From: Shinella sp. CPCC 101442
GTDB lineage: Bacteria > Pseudomonadota > Alphaproteobacteria > Rhizobiales > Rhizobiaceae
DNA: 64,000 nucleotides
NCBI RefSeq assembly: GCF_024704725.1
Contig: NZ_JALIQS010000002.1
Span: 868,001-932,000, forward strand
Reading direction: 5' to 3'
A model generated the notes under the pieces. The model saw only the letters and a list, made by a program, of their open reading frames with translations. It had not been told where the DNA came from and searched no databases. Each line of letters starts with the position of its first letter. Position 1 is the first letter of the stretch. Made by a program: the position numbers and the translations under genes. Below, in pieces: positions 29,896-38,259 of this stretch.

Positions 29896-30495
29896 TCAGG
29901 CTTTTTGGGCAAGCCAGACCGTCGCGCCGCCGCAGTCCGGATCCTCGGCGAGATGCGCCAGCACGACAAAGCCGTTTTCCGCGAGAAGGGCCCGGTACTC
30001 CCCCGCATCGAGGCTCGCATGATAGAGCGGCTCGCCCACGAAATTTCCGATGGCGACGCCATGCGCAGTGCCGGACGTGAACATCAGCATCCCGCCCCGC
30101 TCGGTCATTGCCGCAAAACGCGGAAACATCGCCCGCTGATCCGCAGGCGTCAGATGGAAGAAGCTGTGCCAGGCGAGCACGCCGGCAAAGGTCTTTTCGG
30201 TGGCGAAAAGGCGCATGTCGGCGACATGCCAATCCGCTTTCGGATGACGCGTCCGGCAAAGGCCAATCAGGGTTTCGGAACTATCGACGCCCGTGACGGC
30301 AAAACCGCCCTCGATGAGACTGGCGGCCATGGGCTCGCCCGAACCACAGCCGAGATCGAGAATGGCAGCACCGGCAGCCAGCGGCGCCGTGAACCGGGCA
30401 AGCCAGGTTTTCTCAAGGAGGCCGCGGCCGCGGATACGATCGAACGTGGCGGCGTGTCGCTCGTAAAGCCCGGAAACGCGGTCGGCCTCGTCCAT
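29896..30495 (-). CDS. SAM-dependent class I methyltransferase
   Basis: A 199-residue protein with motif I ILDLGCGSGEPMA, an acidic motif II GVDSSE, the ADWHVADMRLF segment and the GVLAWHSFFHLTPADQRAMF post-motif typical of small-molecule (UbiE/Tam-like) methyltransferases. The substrate cannot be assigned. The start ATG (30495) is one base beyond the hisG stop, so it is translated right after hisG and is probably the last gene of the hisS-hisZ-hisG transcript. No role in histidine synthesis is implied by the family. Confidence 0.88.
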   Translation of the reverse strand: MDEADRVSGLYERHAATFDRIRGRGLLEKTWLARFTAPLAAGAAILDLGCGSGEPMAASLIEGGFAVTGVDSSETLIGLCRTRHPKADWHVADMRLFATEKTFAGVLAWHSFFHLTPADQRAMFPRFAAMTERGGMLMFTSGTAHGVAIGNFVGEPLYHASLDAGEYRALLAENGFVVLAHLAEDPDCGGATVWLAQKA

Positions 30496-30496
30496 C

Positions 30497-31192
30497 TCAG
30501 AGCGCCTTGCGCACCCGTTCGATGATCTCGGCCGCGACGGAATTACCCTCATGCTCCGGCTTGCGGGCGCGCACGAGGCACGCCTCGGACTTCAGAATGA
30601 CGCCGTCGGAGAGGATCTTCAGGTGGTTGGCGGTGAGCGTCGATCCCGTCGAGGTGATGTCAACGATGATATCGGCAGAACCCGAAGCCGGCGCGCCTTC
30701 CGTGGCGCCGAGGCTTTCGACGATGCGGTAGAGCTGGATGCCGTGATTGCCGGAGAAGAACTGCTGGGTCAGCCGCCAGTACTTCGTTGCAATGGTGAGG
30801 CGGCGACCGTGGCGGGCGCGGAAATCGGCGGCGACGTCGCCGAGATCGGCCATGGTATCGACGTCGAGCCAGATTTCCGGCACGGCGACGACGACATCCG
30901 CATGGCCGAAACCGAGGCGGGCGCAGAACTCGACGCGGGCATCCGCCTCCGCCAGTCCCTCGCGCACGAGGTCTTCGCCGGTCACGCCGAAATCGACGGT
31001 GCCGTTGGCGATCTCGCGCGAGATTTCGGACGCCGAGAGGAAGGCGATCTCGATATCGTCACGCCCTTCGACGCGACCGCGATAGGAGCGGTCGTTGCCG
31101 ACGGCGACGACGGAAAAACCGGCGCGGGCAAGCACGGCGGAACTGTCTTCCTTCATGCGCCCCTTGGAAGGAAGGCCGATGGTGATGGTCAT
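30497..31192 (-). CDS. hisG: ATP phosphoribosyltransferase HisG, short form
   Basis: HisG makes phosphoribosyl-ATP, the first committed step of histidine synthesis. At 231 residues it is the short form lacking the C-terminal regulatory domain, which needs HisZ as partner. Visible family segments are [14 protein letters not shown] at the start, [10 protein letters not shown], the PRPP-binding [13 protein letters not shown] and the preceding [11 protein letters not shown] chose the ATG at 31192, which overlaps the hisZ stop by four bases (ATGA), rather than an upstream one that would run into hisZ. Confidence 0.96.
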   Translation of the reverse strand: MTITIGLPSKGRMKEDSSAVLARAGFSVVAVGNDRSYRGRVEGRDDIEIAFLSASEISREIANGTVDFGVTGEDLVREGLAEADARVEFCARLGFGHADVVVAVPEIWLDVDTMADLGDVAADFRARHGRRLTIATKYWRLTQQFFSGNHGIQLYRIVESLGATEGAPASGSADIIVDITSTGSTLTANHLKILSDGVILKSEACLVRARKPEHEGNSVAAEIIERVRKAL

Positions 31193-32322
31193 GCGGCGGC
31201 CCCCTTCACGCTGGCGATGCGGTCGAGCCACAGCGAGAAGCCGACGGCCGGGATACGCTCCCTGGCGCCGAGCAGCGTCAGCAGCCGGTCGAAACGGCCG
31301 CCGCCGGCCAGCACGAGCCCGTCTCCCTCCGGCGTGATCTCGAAGACGAGGCCGGTATAATAGTCGAGCGGGCGGCCGAAGGCGGCGCGATAGATGATCC
31401 CGGACGGATCAACGCCGGCTTCCCGAAGCGCCGTCACCCGGCTTTCGAAACGGGCGAGCGCTTCGCCGAGCGACAGCCCGACCTTGTCCGCGAAGACGGC
31501 AAGCGCTTCCGGTGCCTCGGCAAGGCTCAGTTCCAGCGCCAGGAACTCCCTGAGCAGCGCGAGCGTGCGGCCGTCGAGGCGGGTGTTGGCGAGTTCCATC
31601 TTCTCGCGCAGGCGCCGGGCGATATCGGCCGGGCTGCGGCTGGCATTGGTGGAATAGCCGGTCGCCTCCATCGTCTCGTCTATATGGGCGATCAGCGTCG
31701 TTTCGTCGTCGAGCTTGCCGAGAATGGCGAGGCGCTCGACCTCCGGGCCGAAGACCCCGGAGGGTGCCGGATCGGAAAGGTCATCCATCAGGCGCTGCAA
31801 CTGCGCCTGGTTGCCGAAGGCATGAACGAGGCGTTTCTGCCAGCCGGCGGGCAGGCCGCAGGCCGCGACGACGGCTTCGAAGACCGATTGGTCGCCGAGC
31901 ACGACGGACAGTTTTTTGCCCGGCAGGCGGTTCGCAAGGACGTTCAGCGCATCGCGGACGGCGCGCGCGTCGGCGCGGGCAACGTCGGGTTCGCCGAGGT
32001 CTTCGATACCGGCCTGGTAGAACTCGTTCGAGCCCTCGCGGCGCTGGCGAAAAACCTCCCCGAGATAGGCGTAGCGCCGCGGCGTTCCGGTCGCGGTCTC
32101 GATATGGCGCAGGCAGACGGGAATGGTGAATTCCGGCCTGAGGCACAGGCTCTTGCCCGTCTCGCTCTCCGTCATGAAGATGCGCCGGCGCAGGTCCTCG
32201 CCCGCCATGTCGAGGAAGGGTTCCGCGGGCTGGATGACCGGCATATCCACGCGCTCCGTGCCGAGCTTTTCAAGATCGGCGATCAGATCGGGCGCGAAGG
32301 CGGGGAGGTTGACGAGAGGCAT
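31189..32322 (-). CDS. hisZ: ATP phosphoribosyltransferase regulatory subunit HisZ
   Basis: HisZ is a catalytically dead paralogue of histidyl-tRNA synthetase that activates short HisG and binds the feedback inhibitor histidine. The 377-residue protein has the class II motif 1-like [19 protein letters not shown], motif 2-like [13 protein letters not shown] and [22 protein letters not shown], and the late [16 protein letters not shown] and GGGRFDRLL. It lacks a C-terminal anticodon-binding domain. It lies between hisS and hisG with one base to hisS and a four-base overlap to hisG. Confidence 0.96.
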   Translation of the reverse strand: MPLVNLPAFAPDLIADLEKLGTERVDMPVIQPAEPFLDMAGEDLRRRIFMTESETGKSLCLRPEFTIPVCLRHIETATGTPRRYAYLGEVFRQRREGSNEFYQAGIEDLGEPDVARADARAVRDALNVLANRLPGKKLSVVLGDQSVFEAVVAACGLPAGWQKRLVHAFGNQAQLQRLMDDLSDPAPSGVFGPEVERLAILGKLDDETTLIAHIDETMEATGYSTNASRSPADIARRLREKMELANTRLDGRTLALLREFLALELSLAEAPEALAVFADKVGLSLGEALARFESRVTALREAGVDPSGIIYRAAFGRPLDYYTGLVFEITPEGDGLVLAGGGRFDRLLTLLGARERIPAVGFSLWLDRIASVKGAAA

Positions 32323-32323
32323 C

Positions 32324-33838
32324 TCAGCCGGCCCGTGCCCGGTCTTCGGCCTGTGCGGCGAGGATTTCGCGCACCTTGGCGACGAGGTCGGCTTCCGGCA
32401 CGGAAACCTGCGCCACGCGCGCCTCGCGCCAGGTCGTGTTGTCCTCGATCTCGCCGGAAAGGCGCTTGCCCTCGATCAGATCCTTGATCTGCACGAGACC
32501 TTCGGCGCGCTCGTCGCCGCCCTGGATGATGGCGACGGGGGCGTTGCGGCGGTCGGCATATTTCAGCTGGTTGCCGAACTTCTTCCAGTTGCCCTGGTAC
32601 ATTTCGGCGCGGATGCCGGCGGCGCGCAGTTCCTGCGTGAAGCGCTGGTAGCGGCCCATGCTCTCGATATCGCCGTCCATGACGGTGACGAGGACAGGAG
32701 CGATCACCTCATCCTGCCCGAGCTTGCCGAGGTTCTTCAGCGCCGTCATCAGGCGCGAGACGCCGATGGAGAAGCCCGTGGCCGGCACCGGCTGGCCCAT
32801 GAAGCGCGAGACGAGGCCGTCATAACGACCGCCGCCGCCGACCGAACCGAAGACGACCTTTTCGCCCTTCTCGTTGGTGACGGAAAACTGGAGTTCGGCT
32901 TCGAAGACGGGGCCGGTATAGTATTCGAGGCCGCGCACGACAGAGGGGTCGATCTTGATGCGATCCGAACCATAGCCCGCCGAGGTGACGAGATGGCCGA
33001 TCTGGTTCAGTTCCTCGACGCCTTCGCCGCCGCGCGTGCTGCCTTCGAGCAGCTTGGCGAGATCGGCGGCACTTTCGGCATAGTCCTTGATGCCGACGAA
33101 GAAGAGCACCTTCTCGATCTGGTCGTCGGCAAGGCCGGCGCCCTTGGTGAAGTCGCCGGATTCGTCCTTGCGACCGGCGCCGAGCAGCAGCTTCACGCCC
33201 TCGGGGCCGAATTTGTCGAGCTTGTCGATGGCACGCAGCACGTTGAGCCGGGCGCCCGCCTTGTCATCGCCGCCAAGGCCGATCGCCTCCATGACCCCGT
33301 CCAGAACCTTGCGGTTGTTGACGCGGATGACGTAGTCGCCGCGGGCAATGCCGAGCGCTTCCATCGTGTCGGCCATCATCATGCACATTTCGGCATCGGC
33401 CTGGACGCCGGCAGCGCCGACCGTGTCGGCGTCGAACTGCATGAACTGGCGGAAGCGGCCCGGGCCGGGCTTCTCGTTGCGGAAGACGTAACCGGCGCGA
33501 TAGGTGCGATAAGGCAGCTGGATTTCGTTGAAATTCTCCGCGACATGGCGGGCGAGCGGCGCCGTCAGGTCGTAGCGGAGCGACATCCACTGGTCGTCAT
33601 CGTCCTGCAGCGAGAAGACGCCCTCGTTCGGGCGGTCGCTGTCGGGCAGGAATTTTCCGAGCGCGTCGGTATATTCGAAGAGCGGCGTTTCGACGGGGTC
33701 GAAGCCGTAGTGCTCGTAGACCGCGCGGATCTTCGCCGTCATCTCGTTGACGGCGCGGATATCCATCGCGTCACGATCGACAAAGCCGCGCGGCAGGCGG
33801 GCTCTCAGCTTCTGTGGTTTTTTCTGCTTTTCGCTCAT
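32324..33838 (-). CDS. hisS: Histidyl-tRNA synthetase
   Basis: This class II synthetase charges tRNA-His. The 504-residue protein has motif 1 ([11 protein letters not shown]), motif 2 ([46 protein letters not shown]), the histidine-binding [17 protein letters not shown], motif 3 ([18 protein letters not shown]) and a C-terminal anticodon domain. It is longer than E. coli HisS (424), as in the alphaproteobacterial HisS clade with its unusual tRNA-His recognition (family knowledge). It is the first gene of hisS-hisZ-hisG. Confidence 0.97.
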   Translation of the reverse strand: MSEKQKKPQKLRARLPRGFVDRDAMDIRAVNEMTAKIRAVYEHYGFDPVETPLFEYTDALGKFLPDSDRPNEGVFSLQDDDDQWMSLRYDLTAPLARHVAENFNEIQLPYRTYRAGYVFRNEKPGPGRFRQFMQFDADTVGAAGVQADAEMCMMMADTMEALGIARGDYVIRVNNRKVLDGVMEAIGLGGDDKAGARLNVLRAIDKLDKFGPEGVKLLLGAGRKDESGDFTKGAGLADDQIEKVLFFVGIKDYAESAADLAKLLEGSTRGGEGVEELNQIGHLVTSAGYGSDRIKIDPSVVRGLEYYTGPVFEAELQFSVTNEKGEKVVFGSVGGGGRYDGLVSRFMGQPVPATGFSIGVSRLMTALKNLGKLGQDEVIAPVLVTVMDGDIESMGRYQRFTQELRAAGIRAEMYQGNWKKFGNQLKYADRRNAPVAIIQGGDERAEGLVQIKDLIEGKRLSGEIEDNTTWREARVAQVSVPEADLVAKVREILAAQAEDRARAG

Positions 33839-33918
33839 CGGGATACCCGAAATTCCTGTATTTCCGTTGCCGGTTTCCTAGCGGATTGGGCGGGCAGCGG
33901 CAAGGCGCAAAAGCCCCT

Positions 33919-34554
33919 TCAGGGTCGCCGGGACAGCGTATCCCAACTGTGCACGATCACCGCAGAGGCCGTTTGCGCCTGCGCCTTCGGAATGAGGATC
34001 GAATGGGTGTCGCCGCGGATGACGCCGCGCATCTCCGACTGGAAGGAAAGCCGCTTCATCTGGACATAGCCTTCCGGAATTGACGTCACCGACAGCGCGG
34101 TGCCGCCGTAGATATCGATGCTGGCAATCTCACGGGCACAAAGGCTGGCGACCAGCGCCTGGTCCTCCATGCAATTCCGGTAGTGACCGGTGATATAGCG
34201 GCGGATGCTGGTGCCGACGACGGCGCGCATTTCCGGGCTCTCGCGATATTCCAGCTGCGAGCCGCCGAGATAACGGATGTCGCGGCCTTCCCAGAGATTG
34301 CGGCTTTCCCCGGAGGCGAGAATGGAGGCGAGCAGGCGCCGTTCGGTCTGGGCATCCGCGCGGCGCAGAAAATCGACGATGGCGCCTGTCGCCCGCAGGT
34401 CCGGCTGGGCCATGCCGCGCTCCCAGCGCGAAACCGTCGTTGCGGAAAAGCCGAGCTTCCAGGCAACGTCATCCTGGGTGAGCCCGACCTTGACGCGATA
34501 GGCGCGCAATTGATCGATGAGGTCGTTGCGGGTGCTGAGGACAAAATGCCGCAA
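33919..34554 (-). CDS. XRE-family regulator with unrecognised C-terminal domain
   Basis: A 211-residue protein with a Cro/C1-type helix-turn-helix at about 13-50 (LIDQLRAYRVKVGLTQDDVAWKLGFSATTVSRWERG). The remaining 150 residues hold RDIRYLGGSQLEYRESPEMRAVVG and SLCAREIASIDIYGGTALSV, which I do not recognise but which has a PAS-like flavour. The start is not certain: there is no ATG near the domain edge, and I chose TTG at 34554, five bases after AGGGA. Longer readings run into the opposite gene. It is divergent from the small PAS-like gene at 34803, suggesting that it regulates or is modulated by that protein. Confidence 0.7.
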   Translation of the reverse strand: MRHFVLSTRNDLIDQLRAYRVKVGLTQDDVAWKLGFSATTVSRWERGMAQPDLRATGAIVDFLRRADAQTERRLLASILASGESRNLWEGRDIRYLGGSQLEYRESPEMRAVVGTSIRRYITGHYRNCMEDQALVASLCAREIASIDIYGGTALSVTSIPEGYVQMKRLSFQSEMRGVIRGDTHSILIPKAQAQTASAVIVHSWDTLSRRP

Positions 34555-34651
34555 ATTCAATCCCTGGACATGATAAAAGACAAATCCGCAACCTGAAGCA
34601 GAGTAAACGACCAGTCGCCCCGCTTTCGGCGGATTGCGATGTCGGCTACCC

Positions 34652-34667
34652 TTAAGGTTAGGTAAAC
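34652..34667. promoter_or_regulatory. TTAA-N7-TAAA motif in the divergent XRE / PAS-like promoter region
   Basis: The segment holds the palindrome CCTTAAGG (34650-34657) and TTAA-N7-TAAAC, one base off a CtrA core. Its part TTAGGTAAAC also occurs, on the minus strand, in the palindrome upstream of the chemoreceptor gene near 55741. A regulatory site is inferred. Confidence 0.3.
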
Positions 34668-34802
34668 GTCCATGATTGCCGTTTGGCAAGCGGCTCGACC
34701 GGAATCGGGCACGTTTTCCGGAGGTGCCGGCCCGCAAGGGCCAAGCGCCTCGCCAGTCGCGTGTCCCCCGGGCATGGCTGGCACCCTGCGCGGACCGGAC
34801 GA

Positions 34803-35237
34803 ATGGCATTGAAAGCGACCACCTCTTCACTCCATCTGGCCTCCATGGCCGAAATCGTCGGCATCGATTCCCGTACGTTCGAAACCGCCTTCGTCTGCGA
34901 GGACTGGAGTGCGGAGCTGGCGACGGGGCTGCTGACGCTCGGGCCGGAAACGGCCGTCCTGCACGGCACGGCCCGCATGTCCTGCGGCATCATGGATCTC
35001 ATCCGCCTCTACGATCCGGCCGATCTGACGAAGGTGCTGCAGGCGCTGGAGGATGCGGCGACGATGTCGACAACCTTCACCTTCGCTACTAGCATCCGCC
35101 CGGCGCCGAACCTGTATCGGCCCGTCTTCTGTTCCGGCCAGTCCGAAACGGATGGCGTGAACGGTGCCATTCGCGGCACCTTTGCCATTGCCCGGCTGTG
35201 TTTTGCCATGAGTGCTAAGCCGGAAGCGTTGAACTGA
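34803..35237 (+). CDS. Small PAS-like protein, paralogue of the one at 24371-24817
   Basis: A 144-residue single-domain protein. Its core DWSAELATGLLTLGPETAVLHG, MSCGIMDLIRLYDPADLTKVLQALEDAA, TFTFATSI and RPVFCSGQS lines up residue for residue with the protein at 24371, including the Trp, the CG pair and the Cys in VFC. The pattern fits a PAS_3-type fold. There is no output domain, signal peptide or membrane segment. The ATG at 34803 has only a weak CGGACG ribosome site; ATG at 34845 is possible. It is divergent from the XRE regulator. The role is unknown; a ligand- or redox-sensing partner is inferred from the fold and conserved cysteines. Confidence 0.72.
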   Translation: MALKATTSSLHLASMAEIVGIDSRTFETAFVCEDWSAELATGLLTLGPETAVLHGTARMSCGIMDLIRLYDPADLTKVLQALEDAATMSTTFTFATSIRPAPNLYRPVFCSGQSETDGVNGAIRGTFAIARLCFAMSAKPEALN

Positions 35238-35277
35238 CCCCTTTTCTTTTGTGCGGCGGCCACCTATCTCCTCTCTC

Positions 35278-35595
35278 ATGAGACAGGTTCTTCTGATGCT
35301 CGCCATTCTGGGCGCCCTCTTCTCCGGCTGGCTGCCGGCGATGGCGGCGACGCTGAATGCCGCGCAGCCGGCCGGCGCACATGCCATGCATGACATGGCT
35401 GGAAAGAACGGCGGCGAGCATGGCAAGACGAAGCCCATGGCTCATCCCGTCGCCTGTTCCGCCTGTTTCGCGATAGAGGCCGAGCGGCTCGAGCCCGCCG
35501 GCCGCATCTCCGTTCTTTCGGAACGCACCGCCATCGCCCCGCCGGCCCTTGTCGGCCTCGAGCCGCATCCGCTCGATCCTCCTCCCCGGTCCTGA
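35278..35595 (+). CDS. Small exported His/Met-rich protein, probably metal-related
   Basis: A 105-residue protein with a clear signal peptide (hydrophobic 4-20, cleavage near AMAA) and a mature part rich in metal ligands: HAMHDM, GGEHGK and KPMAHP at about 35-56, then a CSAC motif at 60-63. The end is Pro-rich (PHPLDPPPRS). It resembles the small CopL/DUF2946-like proteins that accompany copper genes, but the match is by composition only. The next gene, a DUF305 protein, starts 46 bases later on the same strand, and such pairs are common in copper-response loci. No strong ribosome site is visible. Confidence 0.65.
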   Translation: MRQVLLMLAILGALFSGWLPAMAATLNAAQPAGAHAMHDMAGKNGGEHGKTKPMAHPVACSACFAIEAERLEPAGRISVLSERTAIAPPALVGLEPHPLDPPPRS

Positions 35596-35641
35596 ACGAA
35601 CCAAGAGACATCCCTCAATCTGTTCAGAACTGGAAAAACCA

Positions 35642-36013
35642 ATGAACGCAAAGACTTTGCTTCTCGGCGCAGCGCTTTCGCTCGCCTTCACCCTGCCCGC
35701 TTTCGCCCAGGAGGCCGATCATTCCGCCCATCAGATGAGCGCGCCGGCCGGTGGCGAAAGCGCCTCCACCCAGGCCTTCATCGATGCCAATGCGAAGATG
35801 CATAAGGGCATGGACATCGAGTTCACCGGCAACGCCGACGTGGACTTCGTGCGCGGCATGATCGCCCATCACCAGGGCGCCATCGACATGGCGAAGGTGG
35901 AGCTGGAACACGGCAAGAATGCCGAGATCCGCAAGCTTGCCCAAGACGTCATCACCGCCCAGGAAGGCGAGATCGCCATGATGAAGGAATGGCTGGCGAA
36001 AAACGCCAAGTAA
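35642..36013 (+). CDS. Exported DUF305 protein
   Basis: A 123-residue periplasmic protein with a signal peptide ending in LPAFAQ and the DUF305 signature FVRGMIAHHQGAIDMAKVELEHG (HHQGAIDMA at 76-84), plus Met/His pairs at QMSAPAG and KMHKGMD. DUF305 proteins are four-helix, ferritin-like, and some (CopM) bind copper in the periplasm. Copper binding here is inferred from the family and the His/Met-rich neighbour. The ATG at 35642 gives a normal signal peptide; a longer reading from 35549 overlaps the previous gene. A strong terminator follows. Confidence 0.88.
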   Translation: MNAKTLLLGAALSLAFTLPAFAQEADHSAHQMSAPAGGESASTQAFIDANAKMHKGMDIEFTGNADVDFVRGMIAHHQGAIDMAKVELEHGKNAEIRKLAQDVITAQEGEIAMMKEWLAKNAK

Positions 36014-36045
36014 AACTTGCGAAAAACCAAGTTTAGAAGAATGGA

Positions 36046-36073
36046 GACCCGCCGGGAAACCGGCGGGTCTTTC
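36046..36073 (+). terminator. Rho-independent terminator after the DUF305 gene
   Basis: A perfect 10-bp stem, GACCCGCCGG and CCGGCGGGTC, with a GAAA tetraloop and a TTTCT tail, 32 bases after the stop codon. Confidence 0.92.
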
Positions 36074-36102
36074 TACATTGCCGCTCAGCCCTTGCGGGCG
36101 GC

Positions 36103-36324
36103 CTATTCGCCAGCAGAAAGTGCCCGCTGGGTCGCCGAGGCCTCGACGAGCGTGGCCGCGATGACCCGGGCCATCAGAAGGCTTGTTTCGCGAAGTTCGG
36201 TGCTGTTGCCGCTGCGGGCGGACCGGATGAGGCGAAAGCCCTCCCGGAGCATGATTTCCTGGGCCTTGTCGCAGGCCCAGTTCTCAAGACGAGAATCGTC
36301 GAATGCGGATGCTTTTGGCGCCAT
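36103..36324 (-). CDS. Small hypothetical protein
   Basis: A 73-residue protein starting MAPKASAFDDSRLENWACDK, with a central EGFRLIRSARSGNSTELRETSLL and an alanine-rich helix MARVIAATLVEASATQRAL at the end. It is probably all-helical and cytoplasmic; I recognise no family. The ATG at 36324 follows GAGGGGAAC, a good ribosome site, which is the main reason to call it. It lies alone between the DUF305 terminator and the AT-rich region before tag. Confidence 0.6.
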   Translation of the reverse strand: MAPKASAFDDSRLENWACDKAQEIMLREGFRLIRSARSGNSTELRETSLLMARVIAATLVEASATQRALSAGE

Positions 36325-36476
36325 GTTCCCCTCATGCCAAATCATTCAGCACAAAGCGGCACGCTGCGACTACGCACGCGTATGTCGACCCCAGACTCTA
36401 CAATATATGTATTTGCCGCTTGAACCAAAGCTACATGATTCGTTGTAGAATCAAAGATATATTTGTGACGGCATCC

Positions 36477-37112
36477 CTAGAATTGGGGTCGCGCCAGCCT
36501 ATTTCTGTTTGCTTCGACTTCCGGGCGGCAGAAACACCCCTCGACATGGTCGTTGACGAGGCCCATCGCCTGCATGAAGGCGTAGACGGTGGTGGGGCCG
36601 ACGAAAGTCCAGCCGCGCTTCTTCAGATCCTTCGACAGGCGCACGGAGGTGGGTGTCGTGGGATTGGCGACGATGATGTCCCACTCCACGCGCTCGGGCC
36701 GTTCCTCCGGCGTCGGCTCGAAGCCCCAGAAATAGCGGGCGAGCGTGCCGAATTCTTCACGCAGTGCCTGCGCCCGTTTTGCGTTGTTGATCGTCGAAAC
36801 AATCTTGCCGCGGTGACGCACGATGCCGGCGTCGGCAAGGCACCGGGCGATATCCGCATCGTCGAAGGCCGCGACCTTGTCGAGATCGAAGCCGGCAAAA
36901 GCCGCACGGAACCCCTCCCGCTTGCGCAGGATCGTCAGCCAGGACAGGCCGGACTGGAATCCTTCGAGGCAAATCTTCTCGAAGAGCCTGATATCGCTGG
37001 TGACGGGATGGCCCCATTCCTCGTCGTGGTAGCGGCGATAGTCCTCCAGATTGCCGTGCCATGCGCAGCGCGTGCGCCCATCGTCGCCTTCCAGCAAACC
37101 TCGTCCCGTCAT
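36477..37112 (-). CDS. tag: DNA-3-methyladenine glycosylase I (Tag)
   Basis: Tag removes 3-methyladenine from alkylated DNA. The 211-residue protein has the family's N-terminal RCAWHG and YHDEEWGHPV (with the zinc-ligand Cys and His), the central EGFQSGLSWLTILRKREGFR, and the C-terminal GWTFVGPTTVYAFMQAMGLVNDH with the second zinc pair His and Cys in DHVEGCF. All four zinc ligands are present. The ATG at 37112 follows GGAGACGG. It is monocistronic; 216 bases separate it from the divergent L,D-transpeptidase gene. Confidence 0.96.
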   Translation of the reverse strand: MTGRGLLEGDDGRTRCAWHGNLEDYRRYHDEEWGHPVTSDIRLFEKICLEGFQSGLSWLTILRKREGFRAAFAGFDLDKVAAFDDADIARCLADAGIVRHRGKIVSTINNAKRAQALREEFGTLARYFWGFEPTPEERPERVEWDIIVANPTTPTSVRLSKDLKKRGWTFVGPTTVYAFMQAMGLVNDHVEGCFCRPEVEANRNRLARPQF

Positions 37113-37328
37113 CGCCGTCTCCGTTTTCCTTTTGTTCCGCTTTACCACTCGTCAACCACATTTGGAAAGCCGGCAATAACCCTACTCAAAGCTTTATCGG
37201 ATCGGCGCATGTTTCATGAACGGCCGTTTACCATTCGCTTCATCTGAGGGTGCAAGCATTTTCCCGAACCGGCGCCGCAATGTTTTCTGGCGGCGCAGAC
37301 CGGCGACGATCAGTAGCGAGTACGTCCG

Positions 37329-38069
37329 ATGTTGATACGAATGCTTTTGGCGACCACCCTTCTTGCCACGACGACCGTGGCCCATGCCAATGACCGGTAT
37401 ATAAGCAAGCCGCCCGTCATCATCAGCCCCGACCTCACCGCTCCCTGGGTGATGCAGCTGACGGGCGAAGGCGTGCAGCCGGCCGTCGTCACGCGCCGCA
37501 TCATCCAGCGCCAGCAGGTGCAGCAGCGCCGCGTCATCCGCCGCGACAATGCGGCCCGCGTCGAGCAGGTCTCGGCAACGGGCCAGGCGCGCAACGTCAT
37601 CAAGTCGAAGTTCGACCCGATGTACCTGCCTCAGACCGTGTCCTACGAGACGGAGCACAAGGCCGGCACGATCGTGATCGACACCAACAATCGCTTCCTC
37701 TACCTCGTGATCGGCGACGGCAAGGCACGGCGCTACGGCGTCGGCGTCGGCAAGCCGGGCTTCGAATGGGCGGGTGCCCACAAGATCACCCGCAAGGCCG
37801 AATGGCCGACCTGGACGCCGCCGCAGGAAATGGTCGCCCGCGAGGCTGCGAAGGGCCACTACCTGCCGGCCTCCATGGAAGGCGGCCCGGAAAACCCGCT
37901 CGGCTCGCGCGCCATGTATCTCGGCTCGACGCTCTACCGCATCCACGGCACGAACGCCCCCTGGACGATCGGTTACGCGGTCTCGTCGGGCTGCATCCGC
38001 ATGCGCAACGAGGATGTCGTCGATCTCTACGACCGCGTCGATGTCGGCACCAAGGTCGTCGTGATCTGA
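37329..38069 (+). CDS. L,D-transpeptidase (YkuD), first of a tandem pair
   Basis: A secreted 246-residue enzyme with a signal peptide (cleavage near VAHA-ND), a basic Gln/Arg-rich spacer (RRIIQRQQVQQRRVIRRD, about 56-73) and a YkuD domain from about 112. The domain has TIVIDTNNRFLYLV, RRYGVGVGKPGF and the catalytic RIHGTNAPWTIGYAVSSGCIRM (His, Ser-Gly-Cys). Such enzymes make 3-3 peptidoglycan cross-links or attach proteins to the wall, and are many in polar-growing Rhizobiales. It is followed by a hairpin and then a second, closely related gene. Confidence 0.93.
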   Translation: MLIRMLLATTLLATTTVAHANDRYISKPPVIISPDLTAPWVMQLTGEGVQPAVVTRRIIQRQQVQQRRVIRRDNAARVEQVSATGQARNVIKSKFDPMYLPQTVSYETEHKAGTIVIDTNNRFLYLVIGDGKARRYGVGVGKPGFEWAGAHKITRKAEWPTWTPPQEMVAREAAKGHYLPASMEGGPENPLGSRAMYLGSTLYRIHGTNAPWTIGYAVSSGCIRMRNEDVVDLYDRVDVGTKVVVI

Positions 38070-38092
38070 GACGAATGTCCGCTGCAACAAAG

Positions 38093-38121
38093 CATCTCCG
38101 GCTGCCCCGCGGCCGGAGATG
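38093..38121 (+). terminator. Probable terminator after the first L,D-transpeptidase
   Basis: The 10-bp arms CATCTCCGGC and GCCGGAGATG enclose a nine-base GC-rich loop, 24 bases after the stop. The following TCTGCATTT is only weakly T-rich. Confidence 0.5.
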
Positions 38122-38259
38122 TCTGCATTTATCGCCGCCTCTTCGGCAACAGAACGAAGAAAACCGCCCTCACATTCGTCTTACTGCGGGAAAGCCGACT
38201 TGAAATCGGTCAAAACTCGGCTAGCCTCGCGGCATTCAGGGATTGAGAGGGAATTCAAC

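Noticed and set aside
34555..34830. An ATG-started upstream extension of the XRE gene to 34830
   Set aside because: It would overlap the divergent PAS-like gene, and the extra residues are not conserved in character; the TTG at 34554 has a ribosome site at good spacing.
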